From an uncultured Anaerovibrio sp. (lineage in GTDB: Bacteria > Bacillota > Negativicutes > Selenomonadales > Selenomonadaceae), in the NCBI GenBank assembly GCA_900768695.1, contig CAAGDY010000086.1, forward strand, positions 1 through 17,722: a stretch of 17,722 nt of DNA, read 5' to 3'. Positions 8,538-14,723 of the stretch are shown piece after piece (within the stretch, counting starts at the first letter, position 1; each line of letters opens with the position of its first letter). The position numbers were made by a program, and so were the translations under genes. The notes under the pieces are model-generated. The model had not been told where the DNA came from. It saw only the letters and a list, made by a program, of their open reading frames with translations, and ran no database searches.

Positions 8538-8589
8538 AAAAAATAATAGGCACAGAGGGCAAGCCCTATTTCAGCCTGCCAACTGTGCC
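8538..8589 (-). terminator. Intrinsic terminator of the glycine riboswitch
   Basis: On the minus strand GGCACAG (8589-8583) pairs with CTGTGCC (8555-8549). A second helix inside it pairs GGCAGGC with GCTTGCC (one G-U pair). The hairpin is followed by TATTATTTTTT. It lies just downstream of the glycine aptamer and about 140 bases before gcvT, so it is the likely expression platform. In gcvT operons glycine usually prevents termination (ON switch). That direction is from family knowledge and is not proven here. Confidence 0.88.
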
Positions 8590-8725
8590 CCTGTTTAACG
8601 TGTTAGTAATAACCAGAGTTCCGTCAAAAACCGGTCCCTTTGCCTGAGAGTTTCTGCAGCCCCTTCGGCGACCTATCCACCACCTTGTAGCGATGGGTGT
8701 TCTCTCCCGATTTTCTCATCCGGAA
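8589..8725 (-). promoter_or_regulatory. Singlet glycine riboswitch (gcvT type) with kink-turn P0 and ghost aptamer
   Basis: The minus strand reads GGGAGAG (about 8708-8702), then GTCGCCGAAGGGGC (about 8675-8662), then ACTCTCAGGCAAAG (about 8650-8637), the conserved core of a glycine aptamer. Only one aptamer is present. The leader TTCCG (8725-8721) pairs with the linker CGGAA (8623-8619). Between them are a GAT bulge, two facing GA steps (8717-8716 and 8625-8624) and GAAAA against TTTTT, which is the layout of the P0 kink-turn. In place of a second aptamer, CTCTG (8618-8614) can pair with CAGGG (8593-8589) around a small GTTA/TAAC hairpin. This fits a type-1 singlet with a downstream ghost aptamer. 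Confidence 0.93.
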
Positions 8726-8742
8726 TATGCAATTTTTATCAA

Positions 8743-8815
8743 CTCACGATAATGCCTTATAATACATCCTGTACCGCGTATATAAAGCACGATGAACATA
8801 AGGCACTATCGTAAG
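8743..8815 (-). promoter_or_regulatory. Candidate gcv promoter enclosed by an 18-base inverted repeat
   Basis: Two 18-base arms, 8743-8760 and 8798-8815, are inverted copies with 16 of 18 matches (core CGATAATGCCTTAT against CGATAGTGCCTTAT), separated by 37 bases. On the minus strand TTTATA (8786-8781), 16 bases, then TATTAT (8764-8759) lie between the arms and would start transcription near 8752, just upstream of the riboswitch. An alternative promoter, TTGACG (8835-8830)-16-TACGAT (8813-8808), overlaps the upstream arm. The arms could be paired operator half-sites. Which promoter is used is not known. Confidence 0.5.
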
Positions 8816-8870
8816 GGTATGTGGCATGTCGTCAATACTGTCAAATACTGTCAAATACTGTCACATACCC
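8815..8870. repeat. 10-base phased tandem repeat inside a 9-base inverted repeat
   Basis: GTCAATACTG, TCAAATACTG and TCAAATACTG (8831-8860) form about three copies of a 10-base unit. On the minus strand the unit gives TTGACA-like words one helical turn apart. The array is bracketed by GGGTATGTG (8815-8823) and its exact inverse CACATACCC (8862-8870). It lies directly upstream of the candidate gcv promoter. It could be a phased binding site or several overlapping -35 elements. Confidence 0.7.
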
Positions 8871-8946
8871 GTATGCAATCACGCAATCGCAACTATAATC
8901 ATAACCACACAACCGCAGTTACATAGCCGCAATCACACAAGCACAA
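8871..8946. repeat. Low-complexity CAATCAC-like stretch downstream of the symporter
   Basis: The bases after the symporter stop are made of loosely repeated CAATCAC, CACAACCGCA and CACAAGCACA words on the plus strand, giving a purine/T-rich 3' UTR on the coding strand. No hairpin with a U-tract is visible, so the symporter transcript may read into the gcv regulatory region or end by another route. Confidence 0.45.
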
Positions 8947-10374
8947 TCACATGGAAGGAGTAAGCCCTGTCAGGTCAATATCCTCGCCGCTCTTTTCCTT
9001 CTCTACCACCAGCTCCTGATACTCAAAGCACTCATGTGCAATATCCTTGTTCAGCCACAGCAGACAGATAAGGTTTGGAATAGCCATCAGGCCGTTCATG
9101 GTATCGGAGAAGTTCCATACAAACTCCAGGGTCTGGGTTGCACCCACAAAAGCCACCAGGCTGAACAGCACGCGATAGCCCATGATTACGGCACGGTTGC
9201 TGACAAGATACTCAAGGGACTTCTCGCCGTAGTATTCCCAGCCAAGGATGGTGGAAAAAGCGAAGAGAGCCAGCGCGATGGAAACAATGTACTTGGCAGC
9301 CTCGCCAAATACAGAGGAGAAAGCCAAAATAGTCAGGTTGGCACCGGAAATTGCCTTGCCGGTTGCAGGGTCAATAGTGCCCAACATGCCGGAGGAAGCG
9401 ATAACCAGACCGGTCAAAGCACAGATAATCATGGTATCAAAGAAGGTACCGGTCATGTTTACATAGCCCTGACGGGAAGCATGGTCTGTCTTGGCGGCGG
9501 CAGCTGCAATAGGAGCGGAGCCAAGGCCTGCCTCGTTGGAGAACACGCCGCGGGCAATACCCCAGCGCATGGAAGTCAGCATCGAAGCTACAATGGAACC
9601 ACCAACACCACCGGCCACTGCATCAGGAGCAAAAGCCATACGGAAGATTTCAGCAATACCTGCAGGCAGTGCAGAAGCATTGACTACAATAACAATCATG
9701 GCGGCTACGAAATAAAAAGCGGCCATAGCAGGAACGATAACACTGGAAACAGCGCCAATGCTACGGATGCCGCGGAGCAGAACTGCCAGACAGCAGGCTA
9801 CCAGAATCACACCAACCACTACAGGGTCAAGACCAAGGCTTGCCTTGAAGGCGGAAGAAATGGAATTGGCCTGGGTCATGTTGCCGATACCAAAGGAAGC
9901 ACAAACTGCAAAGAGCGCAAACAGTCCGGCCAAGGCACTGCCGATGGCCTTGTTGCCAAAGCCGTACTTCATGGCGTACATCGGGCCGCCGGCCATCTCG
10001 CCAACGCTGTTGGTCTTTCTGTACTTTACAGCCAGCACGGACTCACCGTACTTGGTAGAAAGGCCGAAAGCCGCGGAAACCCACATCCATACCAGCGCGC
10101 CAGGGCCGCCCAGCACCATGGCGGTGGACACACCCACAATATTGCCGGTACCTACAGTAGCGGAAAGCGCCGTCATCAGGGACTGGAACGGGCTGATATC
10201 ACCGGCGCTGTTGTCGCGCTTGCTGACAATCATCTTTACCGCATAGGGAAGATTGCGCCACGGCAGGAACTTCAGCCTCACCGTCAGAAAAATACCTGTA
10301 CCTACCAGGAACGCCAGCATTACCGGCCCCCAGACAAAATCATTAACATCTGCCATCAATGTTACTAAATCCAT
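8947..10374 (-). CDS. AGCS-family sodium:alanine/glycine symporter
   Basis: An inner-membrane Na+-coupled importer of small neutral amino acids (alanine, glycine or D-alanine). The protein is 475 residues with about ten or eleven hydrophobic helices. It carries family hallmarks: GDISPFQSLMTALSATVGTGNIVG ends at about 81, GGPGALVWMWVSA near 89-101, and FSNEAGLGSAPIAAAAA at about 278-294. The frame stays open to 10410, but the ATG at 10374 (MDLVTLMADVND) is preferred because GGAGG lies nine bases upstream. It stands alone between the nag genes and the gcv operon, with its own promoter and structured leader upstream. The neighbouring glycine cleavage genes suggest glycine as a substrate, but its leader is not a glycine riboswitch. 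No clear terminator follows; the 3' flank (8878-8946) is low-complexity. Confidence 0.93.
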   Translation of the reverse strand: MDLVTLMADVNDFVWGPVMLAFLVGTGIFLTVRLKFLPWRNLPYAVKMIVSKRDNSAGDISPFQSLMTALSATVGTGNIVGVSTAMVLGGPGALVWMWVSAAFGLSTKYGESVLAVKYRKTNSVGEMAGGPMYAMKYGFGNKAIGSALAGLFALFAVCASFGIGNMTQANSISSAFKASLGLDPVVVGVILVACCLAVLLRGIRSIGAVSSVIVPAMAAFYFVAAMIVIVVNASALPAGIAEIFRMAFAPDAVAGGVGGSIVASMLTSMRWGIARGVFSNEAGLGSAPIAAAAAKTDHASRQGYVNMTGTFFDTMIICALTGLVIASSGMLGTIDPATGKAISGANLTILAFSSVFGEAAKYIVSIALALFAFSTILGWEYYGEKSLEYLVSNRAVIMGYRVLFSLVAFVGATQTLEFVWNFSDTMNGLMAIPNLICLLWLNKDIAHECFEYQELVVEKEKSGEDIDLTGLTPSM

Positions 10375-10473
10375 AAAGCATAACCTCCAAACATCCGACT
10401 GTCTCACCACAATCAGCCGGAAAACTCACCTTACCACCAAAGCTACACGAATAATTACAGGAATAATAGCCAT

Positions 10474-10506
10474 AAAAAATCCGTGCTGCTCATCAAACAG
10501 CACGGA
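10474..10506 (-). terminator. Strong intrinsic terminator upstream of the symporter gene
   Basis: On the minus strand TCCGTGCTG (10506-10498) and CAGCACGGA (10488-10480) form a perfect nine-base stem with a nine-base loop, followed by TTTTTT (10479-10474). It lies about 100 bases before the AGCS start and about 50-80 bases after a strong promoter. It may end the nag transcript, act as an attenuator for the symporter, or define the end of a short RNA. Confidence 0.9.
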
Positions 10507-10557
10507 CTAACGTTGTCCAAATAATATTTATTTGTGAAATGCATTTCCTTTTGACAA
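10504..10557 (-). promoter_or_regulatory. Structured leader ahead of the symporter terminator (class not recognised)
   Basis: Between the predicted transcription start (about 10555) and the terminator almost every base can pair. TTGTC (10557-10553) pairs with GACAA (10517-10513), closing a region that contains the palindrome GAAATGCATTTC (10536-10547) and the hairpin CAAATAA/TTATTTG (10518-10534). A further GGAC/GTCC hairpin (10504-10518) shares three bases with the 5' arm of the terminator and could compete with it. It does not match glycine, T-box or other riboswitches I know. Confidence 0.45.
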
Positions 10558-10561
10558 GTAT

Positions 10562-10591
10562 TTTATACCATAAATCTCAAAGCCCTGTCAA
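10562..10591 (-). promoter_or_regulatory. Near-consensus sigma-70 promoter for the symporter leader
   Basis: On the minus strand a perfect -35 TTGACA (10591-10586) is followed after 18 bases by TATAAA (10567-10562). A TG one base upstream of the -10 gives an extended -10. Transcription would begin near 10555, placing the structured leader and terminator at the very start of the transcript. Confidence 0.75.
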
Positions 10592-10603
10592 TAAATCTGC
10601 CCC

Positions 10604-10650
10604 ATGTATACATAAATTTTGCTTTGGCGAAATTGTATACAAAGTACAAT
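10604..10650. promoter_or_regulatory. Paired GTATAC palindromes upstream of the symporter promoter
   Basis: ATGTATACAT (10604-10613) and TTGTATACAA (10633-10642) are perfect ten-base palindromes whose centres are 29 bases apart. Between them is a looser dyad, AATTTTG...CGAAATT. The second palindrome also lies within a wider inverted repeat, ATTGTA (10632-10637) and TACAAT (10645-10650). They sit at about -54 and -83 relative to the predicted start, so an operator or activator site is plausible. The regulator is unknown. Confidence 0.45.
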
Positions 10651-10659
10651 CTCCCCTGC

Positions 10660-10778
10660 CCGGCAAACTGCCACCGCCGGACATTGGAACCGGGCACCTG
10701 GCATAGATGCCGGCAATGTGGTGCCGGGTGCTTGACATTGAACACCGGACGCCAGCCACTGGATAACAGGTATTATCC
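10660..10778. repeat. GC-rich imperfect inverted repeats between nagA and the symporter
   Basis: The stretch has nested dyads: GGCACC (about 10694) against GGTGCC (about 10718), the inner GGCAT-AG-ATGCC (10701-10712), and a separate GGATAA/TTATCC hairpin (10761-10778) just after the nagA stop. GACATTG occurs twice as a direct repeat. Neither hairpin is followed by a U-tract. The content resembles the GC-rich spacers at 7240-7310 and 16860-16910. I see no gene here. Confidence 0.5.
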
Positions 10779-10790
10779 ATCCAGCACAGG

Positions 10791-11912
10791 TCATTGCACG
10801 ATTGCCCTGCCGCCGACAAATACCTGCCTTATGTTCAGCTCCCTGTCCAGCAGGACGATATCCGCCTGCTTCCCAGGCGCAATGCTGCCACAGCGGTCAA
10901 AGATACCGATAGAGCGGGCCGGAGTTTCCGTCGCGCTCTGCACCGCCTGCTCCAGCGGTATGCCCATTTCCAAAACAGCAGTCCTCAGACAGTTCATCAG
11001 GTTGGTAACGGAACCGGCAAGTCCTCCGTCGGCCAGCACAGCCCGCTTGCCCCTGACGGTCACGGCCTGTCCTCCCAGGGTATATTCCCCGTCCTCCAGT
11101 CCGGCCGCCCGCATGCTGTCACTGATAAGGCATACCCTGTCACTGCCAAACAGCCGGAACACGGCACGTACCATAGCAGGATGAATATGCACGCCATCAC
11201 AAATCAGCTCCACATAGGCTCCGGCATCAGCCGCCGCCCCCTGCACACCTGGATTTCTGTGATGAAACGGCATCATGGCATTAAAAAGATGGGTAACGTG
11301 ATTGGCCCCCTTCTGAAAAGCCGCCATTGCCGTATCATAATCCGCCGCGGTATGCGCGATGGAAACAACTACCTCGTCCCTGACAGCCTCGATAAACTCC
11401 ATAGCTCCTGGCTCCTCCGGCGCAATATCCACCAGCCGGATTCTGCCGCCGGACATTTTATTCAGCTCACGGAACAGTACAGCATCGCAGGGAATAATAT
11501 TCTCCGCCGCCTGGGCTCCCTTGTTGGCAGGGCTGATAAAAGGCCCCTCCATGTTGACACCGGCAAAATGCGCCCCCGAATCCCCCCGATAGGCGCCAAT
11601 ATTTGCCATGATTTTCCGCAGCTCCTCCACAGGCATAGTCATGGTCGCAGGGCAGATGGTAGTAACGCCCTGCCCTGCCTCATACTCTGCCAAAATCCCT
11701 ATGGTATCAGGCTCTGCGTCGCACAAATCCGCTCCCATACAGCCGTGGAAATGGATATCCACCAAGCCCGGAATAGCGTACAATACATCATCCGCACTGC
11801 TCTCATCATCACCAGTCAGGGCAATTTTCTTGATAATGCCACTATCAAGCTCCATACTGCCACTGACAAATTTATGCTGCTCGGTATAGACAAGCACATT
11901 ATTTATTTCCAT
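10791..11912 (-). CDS. nagA: N-acetylglucosamine-6-phosphate deacetylase
   Basis: A cytoplasmic amidohydrolase that removes acetate from GlcNAc-6-P to give glucosamine-6-P for NagB. At 373 residues it is normal length. Seen: the HFHG metal motif at 54-57, MEGPF with metal ligand E122, AHTAAD with H187, HLFNAM with H208, and the catalytic Asp in LISDSMRAAG at D265. The ATG at 11912 follows GGAGG at a normal distance. It is the last gene of the amino-sugar block, 126 bases after nagB, with a degenerate repeat in the gap. GC-rich dyads and then a strong terminator follow downstream. Identity is secure from the ordered metal and catalytic motifs and from the neighbouring nagB. Confidence 0.97.
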   Translation of the reverse strand: MEINNVLVYTEQHKFVSGSMELDSGIIKKIALTGDDESSADDVLYAIPGLVDIHFHGCMGADLCDAEPDTIGILAEYEAGQGVTTICPATMTMPVEELRKIMANIGAYRGDSGAHFAGVNMEGPFISPANKGAQAAENIIPCDAVLFRELNKMSGGRIRLVDIAPEEPGAMEFIEAVRDEVVVSIAHTAADYDTAMAAFQKGANHVTHLFNAMMPFHHRNPGVQGAAADAGAYVELICDGVHIHPAMVRAVFRLFGSDRVCLISDSMRAAGLEDGEYTLGGQAVTVRGKRAVLADGGLAGSVTNLMNCLRTAVLEMGIPLEQAVQSATETPARSIGIFDRCGSIAPGKQADIVLLDRELNIRQVFVGGRAIVQ

Positions 11913-11934
11913 CCAGGCACCTCCAGACTGTAAA

Positions 11935-12038
11935 ACTCTAAAAATATATCGCCGTTATACTATTATGTCACCATTCTGCTGTGTCCATATTACTATGTCC
12001 ATCACACTATTGTAGCCATCACACGCCGGATATTGTCA
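11935..12038. repeat. Degenerate ~17-base tandem repeat between nagB and nagA
   Basis: On the minus strand GTGTGATGGCTACAATA is followed directly by GTGTGATGGACATAGTA. More diverged copies flank them (ATATGGACACAGCAG, then AATGGTGACATAATAGTA, and a GGTGTGATGACAATATC copy entering the nagB 3' end). Adjacent copies match at most positions. The array fills most of the 126-base gap; no promoter or terminator is convincing within it. Confidence 0.6.
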
Positions 12039-12764
12039 TCACACCAGTGACAGGGCGGCCTCGTCAGCAATCAACGTCACATCGTTGTGCATCTGCAGGA
12101 TAGAAGCCGGCACCTGCGGCGTTACAGGGCCAAAAAATGCCTTTTTCACGATTTCCGCCTTGTCTGCACCGCTGACAATCACCACGATTTTCTTGGCCTG
12201 CATGATGGTCTTGATGCCCATGGTATAAGCCTTTTTCGGCACATCATCGGCACTGGCAAAAAATCTCTTGTTGGCATTGATGGTTGTTTCTGTCAGCTGT
12301 ACGCAGTGGACATCCTTTTCAAAGGCCGCCCCCGGCTCGTTAAAGCCGATATGGCCGTTATGCCCCAGCCCCAGAAGCTGCATATCGATGCCGCCCAGCT
12401 CATGAATCAGTGCCGAGTAGCGACTGCATTCTGCCGCCTCATCCATTTCCATGCCGTTCGGCAGATACGTCCTGCCCGGATTGATATTGACGCGGGAAAA
12501 GAGGTGCTGGTTCATAAAATAACGGTAGCTCTGGTCGTTGTCTGCATCCAGCCCCTTGTACTCGTCGAGATTTACAGAGGTCACCTCGGAAAAATCAAGG
12601 TCCCCCTTGTTGTACCACTCCACCAGCTGGTCATAGGTGCCGACAGGAGATGAGCCCGTGGCAAGCCCCAGCACGCAGTTCGGCTTCATAATCACCTGGG
12701 CGGACAGCATGTTGGCCGCCTTTCTGCTCATGTCCTTGTAGTCCTTTGCCTTGTAGATTCTCAT
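12039..12764 (-). CDS. nagB: Glucosamine-6-phosphate deaminase
   Basis: Converts glucosamine-6-P to fructose-6-P and ammonia, delivering amino sugars to glycolysis. The 241-residue length matches the short Gram-positive type, which lacks the C-terminal extension of the E. coli enzyme. Seen: LGLATGSSPVGTY at about 32-44 (phosphate loop), NLDEYKG with D67, and GLGHNGHIGFNEPG at 132-145 with H138 and E143. The position of the E. coli motif Asp is Asn here (N136), which is common in this family. The ATG at 12764 shares one base with the rpiR stop (TAATG), and its ribosome site lies in the last codons of rpiR, so the two are translationally coupled. It is followed by nagA. Confidence 0.97.
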   Translation of the reverse strand: MRIYKAKDYKDMSRKAANMLSAQVIMKPNCVLGLATGSSPVGTYDQLVEWYNKGDLDFSEVTSVNLDEYKGLDADNDQSYRYFMNQHLFSRVNINPGRTYLPNGMEMDEAAECSRYSALIHELGGIDMQLLGLGHNGHIGFNEPGAAFEKDVHCVQLTETTINANKRFFASADDVPKKAYTMGIKTIMQAKKIVVIVSGADKAEIVKKAFFGPVTPQVPASILQMHNDVTLIADEAALSLV

Positions 12765-13582
12765 TATCCTTTCCTCCTCAATGCCTTCAATGTGTTGCCA
12801 TGCAGGGCTTCCTTGATATAGTGATTGCTCTGCATATACTTCGTATAAATAATATCCTGCAGAACCAGCAGGGGAAACTGGGGTGAAATCGCGTTGCCGT
12901 AGTCCAGCCGCTGATAGGACGGCACCAGCACCACCTCATCGCAGAAATCGCTGAAGCCGTCCCTGTTGTACGCCGTTACCAGCATGGTTCGCGCCCTGTT
13001 TTTGTGCGCCTCCTTCAGCATATACAGCACATCCTCCGTAGTGCCGCTGATGCTGAAGCCGATAACAAAGCATTTCTTGTTCATGAATACCGTCTGCATC
13101 CGCATCCTGTCCTCATGGACAATGGAATCAATGTTGATGCCTATGCGCATAAACCGCAGCTCCATTTCCTCCGCCGCCATGCCGGAGCTTCCCTTGCCGC
13201 AGGCCACTATCCTCTCATACTGGCTGATGTATTTGACGATTCTGTCAATCTGCTTCTCATCAATCAGGTCGTATTCCTTGTTCAGCAAATCCTCATAAAT
13301 GGCTAGGACGCCCTTCGTCACATTGGTCATGGTAGAGCGCTTTTTCAGCTTCTGGTTCCTGTACTCAAAAGCAAACTCGCGATAGCCGCTGAAGCCGCTT
13401 TTCTTGGCAAAGCGGGAAAGGGTTGCCTCCGACACAAAAAGCCTTTGGGCCATGGCGCTGGCAGACAAATCCACGTCCTCGTCATTGGCAATGAAAAAAT
13501 CCGCCACTTTTTTTTCAGCCGGGCTGAACTGCTTATAATTGACATCAATCATAGGAATGATTGAACGCTGTCTTGCCGCCAT
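12764..13582 (-). CDS. RpiR-family transcriptional regulator (HTH plus SIS)
   Basis: A cytoplasmic DNA-binding regulator that senses a phosphosugar. It has 272 residues. The N-terminal HTH_6 domain (about 1-80) includes the recognition region SASAMAQRLFVSEATLSRFAK near 40-60. A SIS domain follows from about 125 to 255, with CGKGSSGMAAEE and GFSISGTTEDV as the sugar-phosphate loops. The ATG at 13582 has an AGGAGGAGAGGG site. It lies between the ROK kinase and nagB and overlaps nagB by one base, so it probably controls the nan/nag genes. The ligand could be ManNAc-6-P, GlcNAc-6-P or glucosamine-6-P. Whether it represses or activates cannot be read from sequence. A weak promoter may precede it. 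Confidence 0.92.
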   Translation of the reverse strand: MAARQRSIIPMIDVNYKQFSPAEKKVADFFIANDEDVDLSASAMAQRLFVSEATLSRFAKKSGFSGYREFAFEYRNQKLKKRSTMTNVTKGVLAIYEDLLNKEYDLIDEKQIDRIVKYISQYERIVACGKGSSGMAAEEMELRFMRIGINIDSIVHEDRMRMQTVFMNKKCFVIGFSISGTTEDVLYMLKEAHKNRARTMLVTAYNRDGFSDFCDEVVLVPSYQRLDYGNAISPQFPLLVLQDIIYTKYMQSNHYIKEALHGNTLKALRRKG

Positions 13583-13619
13583 GCCCTCTCCTCCTCACTG
13601 CACAATAACAACTTTCACG

Positions 13620-13649
13620 AATATAACGAATTACCGCCAAAAGCTGCAA
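13620..13649 (-). promoter_or_regulatory. Possible promoter for rpiR-nagB-nagA
   Basis: On the minus strand TTGCAG (13649-13644), 18 bases, then TATATT (13625-13620) lie about 40 bases before the rpiR start. The -10 matches five of six bases and the -35 three of six. A perfect ten-base palindrome, TATGTACATA (13662-13671), sits just upstream and could be an operator. The prediction is weak. Confidence 0.3.
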
Positions 13650-13700
13650 ACCTGCAACACCTATGTACATACTGAGATTATCACACGCTCAGGCAAGGAT

Positions 13701-13719
13701 GCAGCAGGAAGCCTGCTGC
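13701..13719 (-). repeat. Perfect hairpin just after the ROK kinase stop
   Basis: GCAGCAGG and CCTGCTGC form an eight-base perfect stem with a three-base loop, starting four bases after the kinase stop codon. The minus strand downstream is ATCCTTGCC, so there is no U-tract. It may protect the 3' end of the upstream message or slow read-through into rpiR. It is not a standard intrinsic terminator. Confidence 0.6.
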
Positions 13720-13722
13720 CAT

Positions 13723-14601
13723 TCAATGCCGTGCCCGAAAATTGTAATACGCCCCCAGCATACCGGCATCATTGCCCAGTGACGCAAAGGCCAGCCGGGT
13801 GTTTTTCCGCACGCTTTCCACCAGATACCTGTCCAGGGCTTCATTCAGCCGGGGTGCCAGATACTCCTGCTGTGCCATAATGCCGCCCCCCAGCACCACT
13901 ACCTCCGGATTAATAATATAGCACACATTGGCTATGCCCCGTGCCAGCACGTCCACCATATTGTCAATGGCCTCCCGGCAGATAGCATCGCCCTCCCTGG
14001 CCAGCCTGAACACCTTTTTGCCGTTCCACTCTGACACAGGCTCCTTTTTGGCGGCGGCCACCCTCTCAATCATGGCGCTGGTGGCCCCCTGCCGCTCGAA
14101 CCGCTCCCCTTTGTCGATGTGCATGTAGCCCACCTCAAAGGCACTGTTGGAAAAGCCGTGATACACCTTGCCATCTGCAATCAGACAGCCGCCGATGCCG
14201 GTTCCCACCGTCATCACCACGGCACTGTGGGTTCCCCTTGCCGCACCTGCCATGCCCTCGGCCAGCCCGGCGCAATTCACATCATTTTCCACCTCGCAGG
14301 GAATACGAAACCTCTCTTCCACTGCCGCCTTGTGATTGATGCCCGTGTACTCCGGTATCAGGGGATTGGCAAAAATTATCCTGCCTGTTTCACAGTCCAC
14401 CATGCCGGCGCTGGAAATGCCCACGCCGCTTATTTTCTGCCGTGCCACATAATGCTCCACAATGCCCAGCACCTTGTCGCGTATGGATACACCGCCCAGC
14501 TGTGCCTCGGTGGCTATCTCGTTGCGCTCTGCCAAAACGCCATTTTCGTCCACCAGACCATATTTAATAGCCGTACCGCCAATGTCGATTGCTATATACA
14601 T
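13723..14601 (-). CDS. nanK: ROK-family sugar kinase, probable N-acetylmannosamine kinase
   Basis: Phosphorylates a hexose, most likely ManNAc released by NanA, at the 6-hydroxyl with ATP. The protein is 292 residues. It shows the N-terminal phosphate loop DIGGTAIKYG (6-15), the catalytic Asp in EVENDVNCAGLAEG (D107), the ROK signature VGTGIGGCLI (132-141), and FEVGYMH (155-161) with the ROK His. The usual CxCGxxGCxE zinc motif after this His is absent; the segment reads GERFERQGATSAMIERV. Cysteine-free ROK kinases of this kind include beta-glucoside kinases, so substrate is inferred from neighbours (nanA, sialic acid symporter, yhcH) and not from the protein alone. It has its own good -10 element upstream. 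Confidence 0.8.
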   Translation of the reverse strand: MYIAIDIGGTAIKYGLVDENGVLAERNEIATEAQLGGVSIRDKVLGIVEHYVARQKISGVGISSAGMVDCETGRIIFANPLIPEYTGINHKAAVEERFRIPCEVENDVNCAGLAEGMAGAARGTHSAVVMTVGTGIGGCLIADGKVYHGFSNSAFEVGYMHIDKGERFERQGATSAMIERVAAAKKEPVSEWNGKKVFRLAREGDAICREAIDNMVDVLARGIANVCYIINPEVVVLGGGIMAQQEYLAPRLNEALDRYLVESVRKNTRLAFASLGNDAGMLGAYYNFRARH

Positions 14602-14604
14602 TTG

Positions 14605-14712
14605 CCTGCCCCCCTGCCTGTATGCCTATATGCCTGCATAAGCATATACCTATGCAGGTACACACCTATGTATTTACGCGCATATCTTCCTGTATGCCCG
14701 CATTTCATATTA
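14605..14712. repeat. Repeat-rich leader of the ROK kinase gene with an 8-base hairpin
   Basis: The leader contains repeated TGCCTGTATGCC, TATATGCCTGCATA and CCTATG-like words on the plus strand. Within it CCTGCATA (14633-14640) and TATGCAGG (14651-14658) form a perfect eight-base inverted repeat with a ten-base loop. The hairpin lies about 30 bases before the kinase start, so it could influence translation. No U-tract follows. Confidence 0.55.
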
Positions 14713-14723
14713 CTGCTGTCTAT

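Noticed and set aside
8831..8860. CRISPR-like array because of regular repeats.
   Set aside because: The repeats are 10 bases, directly adjacent, with no spacers and no cas genes nearby.
9034..10368. A 444-codon plus-strand open frame opposite the AGCS symporter.
   Set aside because: It is full of Gly, His, Asn and Gln repeats typical of the reverse complement of a membrane protein gene, with no recognisable domain.
10427..10473. A 15-codon frame (MAIIPVIIRVALVVR) on the minus strand just after the terminator, rich in Ile, Val and Leu, resembling an amino-acid leader peptide.
   Set aside because: No ribosome site (the U-tract is directly upstream), and it lies downstream of the terminator, the wrong order for leader-peptide attenuation.
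10604..10642. Possible CodY-type box in AATTTTGCTTTGGCGAAATT.
   Set aside because: The arms are too far apart and too poor a match to AATTTTCWGAAAATT.
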